From positions 931,726-995,725 of the forward strand of contig NZ_NKFP01000004.1 of assembly GCF_002215035.1 (NCBI RefSeq): a stretch of 64,000 nt of DNA. The letters run 5' to 3'. The notes under the pieces were generated by a model. It did not search any database, was not told where the DNA came from, and saw only the letters and a list, made by a program, of their open reading frames with translations. A program made the position numbers and the translations under genes. Below, one piece after another: positions 34,011 through 42,255 of the stretch (the first letter of the stretch is position 1; each line of letters begins with the position of its first letter). The stretch is from Leptolyngbya ohadii IS1 (GTDB lineage Bacteria; Cyanobacteriota; Cyanobacteriia; Elainellales; Elainellaceae).

Positions 34011-34680
34011 GCGATCGATTCGTTGTGTAGAACAGCTTATCCTGTTGCCAGATCTGGAGGTTTCTACTTCGGATTTGGTGGCAGGCGTTGATGAAGTAGG
34101 GCGGGGAGCTTTATTTGGTCCTGTGGTGGCAGCGGCAGTCATCCTTCCCGCAAATCAGCTTGGACAACTTGCCGCAGCAGGCGTAACGGACAGCAAGCGT
34201 TTAACTGCTCCCCAACGCCAGGAACTCGCACTGCAAATCAGAGCGGTGGCGATCGACTGTCGGATTGGTCTTGCCTCTGTGCAAGAGATCGATCGGATAA
34301 ACATCTTGCAGGCAACGTTTTTAGCAATGCGGCGGGCAGTCAGTCGGCTTAGCCCCCAGCCAAATTTGTGCCTAATTGATGGGAATCATTGTATTCCCCA
34401 ACTTGCTTTACCTCAGCAGGCGATCGTGAAAGGTGATCAGAAGTCTCTGGCGATCGCCGCAGCTAGCATTGTCGCAAAAGTTTGGCGAGATGAGCTAATT
34501 ACTCGTCTTGCTGTGAAGTATCCCGATTACGATCTGACATCAAACAAAGGATACGGCACGATCAAGCATCGGTTAGCATTGCAGCAGAAGGGAGCATCGC
34601 GGCAGCATCGGCGATCGTTTAGTCCCTGTGCAGTGCAGCAGACTGAATCAATGAACCAAATTAATGATTGCCTGACCTGA
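34000..34680 (+). CDS. rnhB: Ribonuclease HII
   Basis: Removes RNA from RNA-DNA hybrids and starts ribonucleotide excision repair. The ATG at 34000 (MSAKRSIRCVEQLILLPD) gives 226 residues and overlaps the rne stop by 11 bp; an upstream in-frame start at 33937 lies deep in rne and is rejected. GVDEVGRGALFGP (29-41) carries the DE catalytic pair (Asp31, Glu32), TDSKRLT has Asp64 near the RNA-sensing GRG loop, and LIDGNH gives the third carboxylate (Asp127). SNKGYGT and H-R-SF close to the end are typical. Tight overlap with rne suggests joint expression of two RNA-processing enzymes. Confidence 0.94.
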   Translation: MSAKRSIRCVEQLILLPDLEVSTSDLVAGVDEVGRGALFGPVVAAAVILPANQLGQLAAAGVTDSKRLTAPQRQELALQIRAVAIDCRIGLASVQEIDRINILQATFLAMRRAVSRLSPQPNLCLIDGNHCIPQLALPQQAIVKGDQKSLAIAAASIVAKVWRDELITRLAVKYPDYDLTSNKGYGTIKHRLALQQKGASRQHRRSFSPCAVQQTESMNQINDCLT

Positions 34681-34682
34681 AG

Positions 34683-35315
34683 CTACCCTAGTTCAGGCTG
34701 GCTGCCGGGAAAAGAATTTTCTTGAGAAGAATGAGAAGCCTGTAAGCCCTGCGAAAAATTCTGCGAACTGTGCCAGGTTTCCCGCTCCTGTTCGATCGCC
34801 CATTGCCGGTAGTCTGCAACAAGCTGGTGCATTAGACGGTGTTTAATGGTGAGCAGCACACTATGCAGCAGTCCGTTGCCCGTTGCCTCTACAAGCGGTT
34901 GGGGGGTGAACAGAAGAGGGGGCGGCACATCGACTCGAACTTCTAAATCTGCCTGTCCTTGAAGGTAGGTGACTTCGCCTCTTTGCTCAGGCGTGAGCCG
35001 ACCGACCAGGTTAAAGCTAAATCGATCGTTAATAAAGTCCACGCCCCGAACTTCACAGCGGATCGACTGAACTCGAATCGTACCGTCTGGCTCCGCCCAG
35101 ATTCGCAAATCGGCAGTTGGCTGGAGGGTGAGCATCAGAAACTTGAGGGGACGCATTTCTAACCGAAAGCAGTCTTCTCGTAGCTGCTGAACCCGACTTG
35201 AATCAAACAGGGCATACACCAGTCGTCGCGGTTGGCGCAGATAGTGCTGAAGGGGGACGGGCTGATTCTGAACGGTTAACTCGACCGATTGAGAGTCAAA
35301 GAATCGGGTGAACAT
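34683..35315 (-). CDS. DUF1997 family protein
   Basis: 210 residues, soluble, matching the DUF1997 family found in cyanobacteria and plastids. Recognisable stretches are RQPRRLVYALFDSSRVQQL, LEMRPLKFLMLTLQPTADLR, CEVRGVDFINDRFSFNLVG and the strand QADLEVRVDVPPPL followed by a helix (LLTIKHRLMHQLVADYRQW). The fold is probably SRPBCC-like; function unknown. The tail after residue 185 is Ser/Gln-rich and not conserved. It converges with rnhB with only two bases between stop codons. Confidence 0.78.
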   Translation of the reverse strand: MFTRFFDSQSVELTVQNQPVPLQHYLRQPRRLVYALFDSSRVQQLREDCFRLEMRPLKFLMLTLQPTADLRIWAEPDGTIRVQSIRCEVRGVDFINDRFSFNLVGRLTPEQRGEVTYLQGQADLEVRVDVPPPLLFTPQPLVEATGNGLLHSVLLTIKHRLMHQLVADYRQWAIEQERETWHSSQNFSQGLQASHSSQENSFPGSQPELG

Positions 35316-35533
35316 GGGAGTGGATGGGGAGGAGAGGGAGAAAGACGAACGCCAAGGATTGCTTAATGAAAGTTTAAAGTTCTTCCCGGAAAGTAACCTT
35401 GCTCTTAGGCAGTATAGGACGCAGCCTCGTTCGTTCTCGATTTATCTGAGTAAATGTAATGAATTTACTTTAACTTTCTTCATGAAATTCTGCTAAAGCT
35501 CACCGAGACGATCGCCTATCCCCACAAAACCAC

Positions 35534-35559
35534 AAAAAAAAGGGGGACGATCGCCCCCT
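35534..35559 (-). terminator. Rho-independent terminator of the thrC-sulfur carrier unit
   Basis: Read on the minus strand: AGGGGG-cgatcgt-CCCCCT followed by T7 (plus-strand A-run 35534-35540). It lies about 45 bp after the stop of the small MoaD/ThiS-like gene. The loop contains a HIP1-like CGATCG. Confidence 0.8.
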
Positions 35560-35603
35560 CAGCCTAAATTTTGTCAAGGATGATCACAAACTACACGAAG
35601 TAA

Positions 35604-35879
35604 TCAGCCCCCTGCCACTGCCGGAACAATGCTCACTTCATCTCCCGTTTGCAGCGCAGTGTTGGCTCCATCGAGAAAGCGAATATCTTCGCTGTTGACG
35701 TAGAAGTTGATAAAGCGACGCAGATTGCCCTGCTCATCGCAGAGACGCGCCTTGATGCCGGGGAAGCTTTGCTCAAGAGATTCGAGCAGTTCGGCGATCG
35801 TTTTTCCTTCACATTCGATCGTGGCTTGGTCGGCAGTGAATTTTTGCAGCGGAGTTGGAATCAGAACTTTAACAGCCAT
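35604..35879 (-). CDS. Ubiquitin-like sulfur-carrier protein (MoaD/ThiS family, CysO-like)
   Basis: 91 residues with a beta-grasp fold: [48 protein letters not shown] and [13 protein letters not shown]. The C-terminal Gly-Gly can be adenylated by a MoeB/ThiF-type enzyme and loaded with sulfur as a thiocarboxylate. The NVYVN/INFYVN-type strand resembles CysO of Mycobacterium, which supplies sulfide to a PLP-dependent cysteine synthase (CysM). Here the upstream PLP enzyme is threonine synthase, 91 bp away on the same strand. A terminator follows. The sulfur acceptor is not known; a role in cysteine or methionine metabolism is inference. Confidence 0.85.
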   Translation of the reverse strand: MAVKVLIPTPLQKFTADQATIECEGKTIAELLESLEQSFPGIKARLCDEQGNLRRFINFYVNSEDIRFLDGANTALQTGDEVSIVPAVAGG

Positions 35880-35970
35880 AGTCTTTCAGAAAATTGTCTC
35901 TCTCAGAAATCAAAGAAATCAAGGTCAATCGGGTCAAACCTATTCATTATGAGATAAATAGGGGACAAAA

Positions 35971-37275
35971 CTAGACCATTACCTGCTGCCATTCCAGGCG
36001 ATCGAGGGTTCTAGACCGCTCCAGTGCCCGCTCAAAGGCATCGAGCTTGGGTTCGATCGTCAGCGGCTCACCGATGTAGCCCTGGACGGCTTCCTGGGTC
36101 TTCAGCCCGTTTCCAGTGATGTAGACAACCGTGGTTTCTTCGGGGTCGATCTTGCCTGCCTCAACCAGCTTCTTCAGGGTGGCGATCGTTGTACCGCCTG
36201 CGGTTTCGGTGAAGATGCCTTCCGTTTCTGCCAGCAGCTTGATGCCTTCCACCACTTCCTGATCGTTCACCGATTCGATGTTGCCGTTGGTCTTGCGGGC
36301 GATGTCCAGCGCATACACACCGTCTGCGGGATTGCCGATCGCGATCGATTTGGCGATGGTGTTGGGCTTCACAGGGGTAATGAAGTCCCGCTCCTCGCGG
36401 AATGCCTGGGCGATCGGAGAGCAGCCGTCTGCCTGAGCGCCGCTAAACCGCACAGCTTTGTCTTCTACTAGACCCAGCTTCACGAACTCCTGGAAGCCCT
36501 TGTAGATCTTGGTGAACAGCGAACCGGATGCCAGCGGTGCAACGATGTGATCGGGCAGCTTCCAGCCGAGTTGCTCAGCAACCTCATAGCCCAGCGTCTT
36601 AGAACCTTCGGAGTAGTAGGGGCGCAGGTTGATGTTCACAAATCCCCAGCCGTGGGTGTTTGCCACTTCGGAGCAGAGGCGATTCACCTGATCGTAGTTG
36701 CCGTGAACTGCCATCACCGTGGGACCGTAGATCAGCGTACCTAGTACTTTTCCGGCTTCCAAGTCAGAGGGAATGAACACACAGCAGTCCAGTCCGGCAT
36801 GAGCGGCGATCGCTGCCGTTGAGTTTGCCAGATTTCCGGTGCTGGCGCAGGAAACGGTGGTAAAGCCTAGTTCACGCGCACGAGTCAACGCCACGGATAC
36901 GACGCGATCCTTGAAGCTGAGGGTCGGCATATTGACGGCATCATTTTTGATGTAGAGATTTTTGATGCCCAGACGACGTGCCAAACGGTTTGCTTTCAGC
37001 AGAGGGGTGAAGCCAGTTCCCACATCGATCGGATTATCGGTGGCAACGGGCAGGAGGGGGCGATAGCGCCAGATGGATTTGGGACCCGCTTCGATACTTT
37101 GCCGGGTCACAACCTGACTCAGCGCACTGTAGTCATAGGCAACTTCCAGCGGACCAAAGCAAAATTCGCAAACGTGTAGTGCTTTAGGTTCGTACTCGGA
37201 ACCGCATTCCTTACACTTCAGGGCGGTGAAGGTGGCAGTGCCTTGAGCTTTGATGGAGTCGATCGCCTGAGTCAT
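35971..37275 (-). CDS. thrC: Threonine synthase
   Basis: PLP-dependent enzyme making threonine from O-phosphohomoserine. The ATG at 37273-37275 (MTQAIDSIKAQG) is chosen because GAGGG lies ten bases upstream and the start agrees with the family; the longer frame to 37344 is not needed. The product has 434 residues. A zinc-ribbon-like N-terminus (CKECGSEYEP...CEFCFG) has four cysteines. The PLP lysine is in TLSFKDR, the phosphate loop is SCASTGNLANST, and ETAGGTTIATLKKL follows near the C-terminus. Two small ubiquitin-like sulfur carriers flank the gene on the same strand, the nearer one 91 bp downstream. Confidence 0.93.
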   Translation of the reverse strand: MTQAIDSIKAQGTATFTALKCKECGSEYEPKALHVCEFCFGPLEVAYDYSALSQVVTRQSIEAGPKSIWRYRPLLPVATDNPIDVGTGFTPLLKANRLARRLGIKNLYIKNDAVNMPTLSFKDRVVSVALTRARELGFTTVSCASTGNLANSTAAIAAHAGLDCCVFIPSDLEAGKVLGTLIYGPTVMAVHGNYDQVNRLCSEVANTHGWGFVNINLRPYYSEGSKTLGYEVAEQLGWKLPDHIVAPLASGSLFTKIYKGFQEFVKLGLVEDKAVRFSGAQADGCSPIAQAFREERDFITPVKPNTIAKSIAIGNPADGVYALDIARKTNGNIESVNDQEVVEGIKLLAETEGIFTETAGGTTIATLKKLVEAGKIDPEETTVVYITGNGLKTQEAVQGYIGEPLTIEPKLDAFERALERSRTLDRLEWQQVMV

Positions 37276-37465
37276 GAACTTTTCCCTCTTTTCCTCTTTA
37301 GTGCGTCCGCTTGGCGCAAATGCTTGATGCGAAACTTCAACCAAAACAGCGTTGAAACATTAGTGGTCAGTAATCTTTAATTTCCAACCAACTGAAAGGG
37401 ATGCTATCACAGGCAAAATACCTCGTCAAACATACCCGACTTTTTTTGTCGGGATTAATCTACGG

Positions 37466-37747
37466 TTAGCCACCGCTCACTGGGGGAATTAAAACAACCT
37501 CATCGCCTTCCTGTAAAACCGTCTCTGGCTCGACAAACTGGAGATTGATACCAAAACGAGTTAAATCGCGCCACTGTTCTAGTTCGGGATGCTCTGTGAT
37601 GAGGCGGTCGCGTACCTGCGCGACGGTTGAGCCTGCGGGAAGTTCCAGCATCAGTTCCGAGACTCCGTAAGCCTCCTGATACGCCGCAAAGAGTTTGACG
37701 GTGATTTTGATTGTGATTTTGCTCGAAGTGCGATCGTCCCAGTTCAT
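37466..37747 (-). CDS. Second ubiquitin-like MoaD/ThiS-family protein
   Basis: 93 residues from the ATG at 37745-37747, which has GGAG six bases upstream; the ATG at 37757-37759 gives four more residues (MERA). The beta-grasp fold is clear: TIKITVKLFAAYQEAYG, LMLELPAGSTVAQVRDRL and EGDEVVLIPPVSGG with the C-terminal Gly-Gly. KLFAAYQEAYG is the usual N-terminal strand of MoaD, the small subunit of molybdopterin synthase, so it may serve molybdenum cofactor synthesis; the large subunit gene is not in this window. It is upstream of thrC on the same strand with a 190-bp gap, so cotranscription is uncertain. Confidence 0.82.
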   Translation of the reverse strand: MNWDDRTSSKITIKITVKLFAAYQEAYGVSELMLELPAGSTVAQVRDRLITEHPELEQWRDLTRFGINLQFVEPETVLQEGDEVVLIPPVSGG

Positions 37748-37818
37748 TGCCCGCTCCATCTTGATTTCAAGCCTGTCATACTGAATAAGGTATCTTTAAG
37801 CTTGCAGAAAAAGCGTTT

Positions 37819-38196
37819 ATGCTTGGCTCCTTTCAGCAAAGTGTCCTGCGAATCGAACTGGACGCATCCGCGCAGCAAATCCGCGATAGCCTTTTACGAT
37901 CGGATCAGTTCCGTCGCTGGCTCGCTCCCCAAACTTTTTCCCAGGGATTGCCCGAAACTCTCTACACCGGACTTACCTTTACAAGCTGGATTGGTCCCGT
38001 CTCGATTCAGCATCAGGTCGATCGGGCAGAGGAGGATGGGTTGCGCTTCCTACTCAGTCAGGGAATTGATGGCTATCACGATTGGTCTTGGGGCGAGGGC
38101 TGGGTGCAGTCCCGGTTAGAAGGAGTTTCGCTGCTGCCGTTGAATTTGGGGCAGACGTTGAGCCTGCTGCGGCTGAAGCAATATTTGAAGGGATAA
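37819..38196 (+). CDS. SRPBCC/START-like hypothetical protein
   Basis: 125 residues. The pattern VLRIELDASAQQIRDSLLRSDQFRRWLAPQ, then LYTGLTFTSWIGPVSIQHQV and the strand DGLRFLLSQGIDGYHDWSWG, suggests the lipid- or cofactor-binding SRPBCC (polyketide-cyclase-like) fold, although it is shorter than most members. Tryptophan-rich stretches (given above in parts) are conserved-looking. No signal peptide. It is divergent from the MoaD-like gene and converges with the universal stress protein gene. Function unknown. Confidence 0.55.
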   Translation: MLGSFQQSVLRIELDASAQQIRDSLLRSDQFRRWLAPQTFSQGLPETLYTGLTFTSWIGPVSIQHQVDRAEEDGLRFLLSQGIDGYHDWSWGEGWVQSRLEGVSLLPLNLGQTLSLLRLKQYLKG

Positions 38197-38211
38197 GGTA
38201 ATACCTAGTGC

Positions 38212-38634
38212 CTATCTCGGCTTCACCACCAGCACCGAACAGCTTGCCTCTTCCACCACCTGACTGCTGACCGACCCCTTGAGAATCCGCGTCACGCCCG
38301 TTAAACCTCGGCTACCAATCACAATCAAATCCGCGTGATGAATATTTGCCAGCCGCACAATTTCTTCTGCGGGTTCGCCGCACAAAATTTCTAATTCGCT
38401 TTTGTAGGGTAAAGCCGCCTGATACGTCTGCAATCTTTCCAGCACATCGTAGGAGATGTCCTCTCGCTCTACCTGGGGACGATCGACAGCAATGTCTGGA
38501 TTTGCGTCGGAGTTCACCAGAACGTGAGCTAGCACTACCTGAGCATCCTCCGGCAGGGAAAGCTGCTGTAGGGTCTTAATCACCAGATCAGATAGATCGG
38601 AACTATCGATCGCAGCCAGAACTTTATTCAGCAT
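38212..38634 (-). CDS. Universal stress protein (UspA family)
   Basis: 140 residues, a single Usp domain. It opens MLNKVLAAIDSSDLSD (the usual V-x-x-DGS/SS start) and has VVLAHVLVNSDANPDI. The ATP-binding motif GSRGLTGVTRILKGSVSSQVVEEASCSVLVV matches G-x2-G-x9-GS (visible as GSRGLTG and LKGSVSSQV), so ATP binding is likely. Cytosolic, probably dimeric. The biological role of individual Usp proteins in cyanobacteria is not known. It stands alone between two convergent or tandem neighbours. Confidence 0.92.
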   Translation of the reverse strand: MLNKVLAAIDSSDLSDLVIKTLQQLSLPEDAQVVLAHVLVNSDANPDIAVDRPQVEREDISYDVLERLQTYQAALPYKSELEILCGEPAEEIVRLANIHHADLIVIGSRGLTGVTRILKGSVSSQVVEEASCSVLVVKPR

Positions 38635-38742
38635 GATTCGATCCAGTTTAATCCCACAACGATCGCCTGTTTTACTATCGCGGGTTCAACTGAAGAATTC
38701 AATGAATCCTACAAAAATTAAGCTTCCCTTTTGCCCCAACCC

Positions 38743-40059
38743 CTACCCGTCGTGATTCGCCTTATCGGGATACACCCGGAATCGCACCGAATCTCCGTGA
38801 GACGGTAAACCCTCCGCCTCCGTCAAAGCATCGATCGCCCCAGCAACATTCTGAAGTGCCTGCGGCGAGTATTGGATCAGGCTGGAGTGCTTCAGGAAGG
38901 TTTCGACGCTAAGGGCAGAGGCATATCGAGCAGAACCAGAGGTCGGCAGAGTGTGGTTCGGTCCTGCCAGATAGTCTCCCACTGCTTCGGGGGTAGAACT
39001 GCCCAGGAAAATTGCTCCCGCGTGGCGAATCTGTTCCAGCAAGCTCCAGGGATCTTCGACTTCCAGTTCCAGGTGTTCCGGCGCAAACTCGTTAGACAAG
39101 TCGGCGGCGGCTTCCAGCGAATCCACAACGACGACTAAGCCATAGTGGGCGATCGCCTTTTCGGTCAGCAATCTGCGTGGGTGGTTGAGCAACTGCTGCT
39201 TCACCTCGGCGACAACATTAATTGCCAGATCCGGATCGGTCGTGAGTAGAATCGCTGCTGCCATTGGATCATGTTCTGCCTGCGCCAGCATATCCACGGC
39301 GACGTGAACCGGATTGGCATGGCTGTCAGCAATAATCAGCACTTCCGATGGACCTGCGAGGGAGTCAATTCCCACCGTGCCATAGACCAGCTTCTTCGCC
39401 AGCGTCACGTAAATATTGCCCGGACCCGAAATCACGTCCACTTTGGGAACCGTTTCCGTGCCATACGCCAGTGCGCCGATCGCCTGCGCGCCACCGACTC
39501 GATAGATTTCCTGTACCCCGGCTTCCTGTGCTGCTACCAGAACGGCAGGATTAATCGTTTTATCCGGTCTGGGCGGAGTCACCATTGCGATGCGGGGAAC
39601 CTGCGCCACCTTTGCCGGAACCGCGTTCATGATCACCGTACTGGGGTAGGAAGCCCGTCCCCCCGGTACATACAGCCCTGCCCGGTCAACTGGGGTGTAG
39701 CGTTTGCCCAGCACGACCTCATTTTCGCCGAACTGTACCCAGCTTTTGGGAACTCGCTGACGGTGGAATGCCTCGACCTGCTTACAGGCAAGCTTAATCG
39801 CATCCAGTAGCTCTTTAGAAACCTGCTGGTAGGCAGCCTCCAGCTCCGAGCCGCTGACCCTCAGATCTTCTGGCTTTAGCGTAAGCTGATCGAACTCTTC
39901 GGTGTAGTGCAGCAATGCCCGATCGCCCTGCCGTTTCACAGCCTGGAGAACTTCTCGAACAGTTGCCTCTTTGTGAACGACCTGATCATCATGAGTGCGA
40001 TCGCAGATCCGTCGCAGTTCGGTGAGTGCTTCAGCCCGCTGATGAATGATTCGCAGCAT
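38743..40059 (-). CDS. hisD: Histidinol dehydrogenase
   Basis: Catalyses the last two steps of histidine synthesis, oxidising histidinol to histidine with NAD. 438 residues from the ATG at 40057-40059 (MLRIIHQRAEAL); a TTG two codons upstream is not preferred. Hallmarks are PGGRASYPSTVIMNAVPA, GGAQAIGALAYGTETVP, VDVISGPGNIYVTLAKKLV, GIDSLAGPSEVLI with zinc ligands following in AQAEHDP, and the catalytic Glu-His pair in NEFAPEHLEL. GPNHTLPTSGSARY is the C-terminal signature. No other his genes are nearby, as is normal for dispersed biosynthetic genes in cyanobacteria. Confidence 0.95.
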   Translation of the reverse strand: MLRIIHQRAEALTELRRICDRTHDDQVVHKEATVREVLQAVKRQGDRALLHYTEEFDQLTLKPEDLRVSGSELEAAYQQVSKELLDAIKLACKQVEAFHRQRVPKSWVQFGENEVVLGKRYTPVDRAGLYVPGGRASYPSTVIMNAVPAKVAQVPRIAMVTPPRPDKTINPAVLVAAQEAGVQEIYRVGGAQAIGALAYGTETVPKVDVISGPGNIYVTLAKKLVYGTVGIDSLAGPSEVLIIADSHANPVHVAVDMLAQAEHDPMAAAILLTTDPDLAINVVAEVKQQLLNHPRRLLTEKAIAHYGLVVVVDSLEAAADLSNEFAPEHLELEVEDPWSLLEQIRHAGAIFLGSSTPEAVGDYLAGPNHTLPTSGSARYASALSVETFLKHSSLIQYSPQALQNVAGAIDALTEAEGLPSHGDSVRFRVYPDKANHDG

Positions 40060-40772
<713 letters not shown>

Positions 40773-40860
40773 GCTGTCGAACCGTCTGCTAAACAACCTC
40801 CAGGGCGATCGCCTCTAAGAAGCCTTTCAAGAGAATCCTTAAGGACAGCAGTTGAATTAT

Positions 40861-40893
40861 CTCCCTCCTTGTGGTGTGGGCATCCTGCCCGCC
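40861..40893 (+). repeat. Short dispersed repeat, copy 2
   Basis: CTTGTGGTGTGGGCATCCTG followed by CCCGCC, between rpsT and tatD. It closely resembles the reverse strand of 1647-1676. Several substitutions separate the copies. Confidence 0.45.
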
Positions 40894-40981
40894 ATCGAGT
40901 CTGTCTCGCCCACTCAAGATGTTCAGCTTGCAGTCCTAAAGATCAAAGCAAAGCCGATCGGAAGCATCACGTTATCGAATC

Positions 40982-41797
40982 ATGCAGTTAATTGATACCC
41001 ATGTTCACCTTAACTTCGATAGCTTCCAGCCCGACCTGGACGAGGTTGCCCAAAATTGGCGCGAGGCAGGGATTGCCCAGTTAGTTCATTCCTGCGTAGA
41101 GCCTGCGGAGTTTGAGCAGATTCGGAGCATTGCCGATCGCTTTCCTGAACTCTCCTTTGCGGTGGGTTTGCATCCATTAGATATGGACAAGTGGACTCCC
41201 GACACGGCAGACCAGATTCGATCGCTGGCTGAATCCGATCCCCGTGTGGTTGCCATTGGTGAAACTGGACTGGATTTCTACAAGGCAGACGATCGAGCGC
41301 AGCAGGAGCAATCCTTTCTGGAGCAGTTGGCGATCGCCCGTGACCTGGATCTCCCGGTGATTGTTCACTGTCGAGATGCGGCGGAACCGATGGCGGAAAT
41401 GCTGCGGGACTGGATAAAGTCCGGGACGGTAAAAGGAGTCATGCACTGCTGGGGCGGAACACCGGAGGAAACCCAATGGTTTCTCGATCTGGGGTTTTAC
41501 ATCAGCTTCAGCGGCATTGTTACCTTTAAAAATGCCCTGCAAGTTCAGGAATCTGCCCAAATGGTTCCGGACGATCGCATTCTGGTAGAAACCGACTGTC
41601 CTTTCCTTTCGCCTGTGCCGAAGCGGGGGGAACGCCGGAATCAGCCTGCGAATGTGCGGTATGTAGCGGAGCAGGTTGCCCGACTGCGGGGAGTGGGTCT
41701 GGAGACGATCGCGGCTCAAACCACTGCCAATGCCCGTCGCTTGTTTAAGCTGCCTGTCCTTGAATCCTCGGCGCAGGTTCCAGTTCCTACGGCATGA
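40982..41797 (+). CDS. tatD: TatD-family metal-dependent hydrolase (deoxyribonuclease)
   Basis: 271-residue TIM-barrel phosphoesterase. Metal ligands are visible in IDTHVHLNF (His7, His9), [10 protein letters not shown] (Glu), IVHCRDA (His), MHCWGG (His) and ETDCPFLSP (Asp). TatD proteins act as 3'-5' DNA/RNA exonucleases in repair or turnover; the exact role in cyanobacteria is not established. The length is normal for the family, with a short non-conserved C-terminal tail. It lies in the same direction as rpsT and rpoB, but a separate promoter precedes rpoB. Confidence 0.93.
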   Translation: MQLIDTHVHLNFDSFQPDLDEVAQNWREAGIAQLVHSCVEPAEFEQIRSIADRFPELSFAVGLHPLDMDKWTPDTADQIRSLAESDPRVVAIGETGLDFYKADDRAQQEQSFLEQLAIARDLDLPVIVHCRDAAEPMAEMLRDWIKSGTVKGVMHCWGGTPEETQWFLDLGFYISFSGIVTFKNALQVQESAQMVPDDRILVETDCPFLSPVPKRGERRNQPANVRYVAEQVARLRGVGLETIAAQTTANARRLFKLPVLESSAQVPVPTA

Positions 41798-41991
41798 TTA
41801 GAAATTTTTGTGGGATTCTCGGCAAGAATACACAAAATGATATAGATCATCCATAATAGAGTTCGGGACACTAGCGCAATTGAGGTTTAAGGTCAATCCG
41901 AGAGCTACGGTTTTTAGTTCTCTTAAGGTTAATTCCCGGTCAATCTGTCTTCTGATTATTTCTGTCGAATCAGTCGTTATCGAACTAGCAG
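41798..41991. other. First part of the tatD-rpoB intergenic region
   Basis: About 190 bp without recognised features, AT-rich, before the rpoB promoter. No terminator for tatD is apparent. Confidence 0.4.
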
Positions 41992-42020
41992 TTGACGAAC
42001 TCCATTGTTTAAGTTATACT
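41992..42020 (+). promoter_or_regulatory. Sigma-70-type promoter of rpoB-rpoC1-rpoC2
   Basis: TTGACG (41992-41997), a 17-bp spacer and TATACT (42015-42020). Both boxes differ from consensus by one base. Expected transcription start about 42027, giving a leader of about 230 nt before the rpoB ATG. Confidence 0.75.
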
Positions 42021-42133
42021 TCCCCTGCCTTAAAGCGCAGAATTCTCATCTCCCAGGATTGTTTTTTCTAGGATCAGACCTCCGCTGGAACTCTACACAA
42101 TCTATCAACCCATATTGACTCTATTGAGTGTCG

Positions 42134-42168
42134 TTCAGTCTTCGATCTGATGAGGACTGAAGTTTTTT
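42134..42168 (+). terminator. Terminator-like hairpin in the rpoB leader (possible attenuator)
   Basis: TTCAGTCTTC (42134-42143) pairs with GAGGACTGAA (42152-42161) over 10 bp with one G-U, an 8-nt loop, then G and T6 (42163-42168). It lies between the promoter above and the rpoB start, about 88 bp before the ATG, so RNA made from that promoter must pass it. Confidence 0.75.
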
Positions 42169-42255
42169 CGTTAATGGCTTTGCTGAAGTGCCAATAGCTT
42201 TGCTCAAATACCGTTGCTAGAAGCAATTCTAGCCGCGACCCATCTGAGGAGACGC

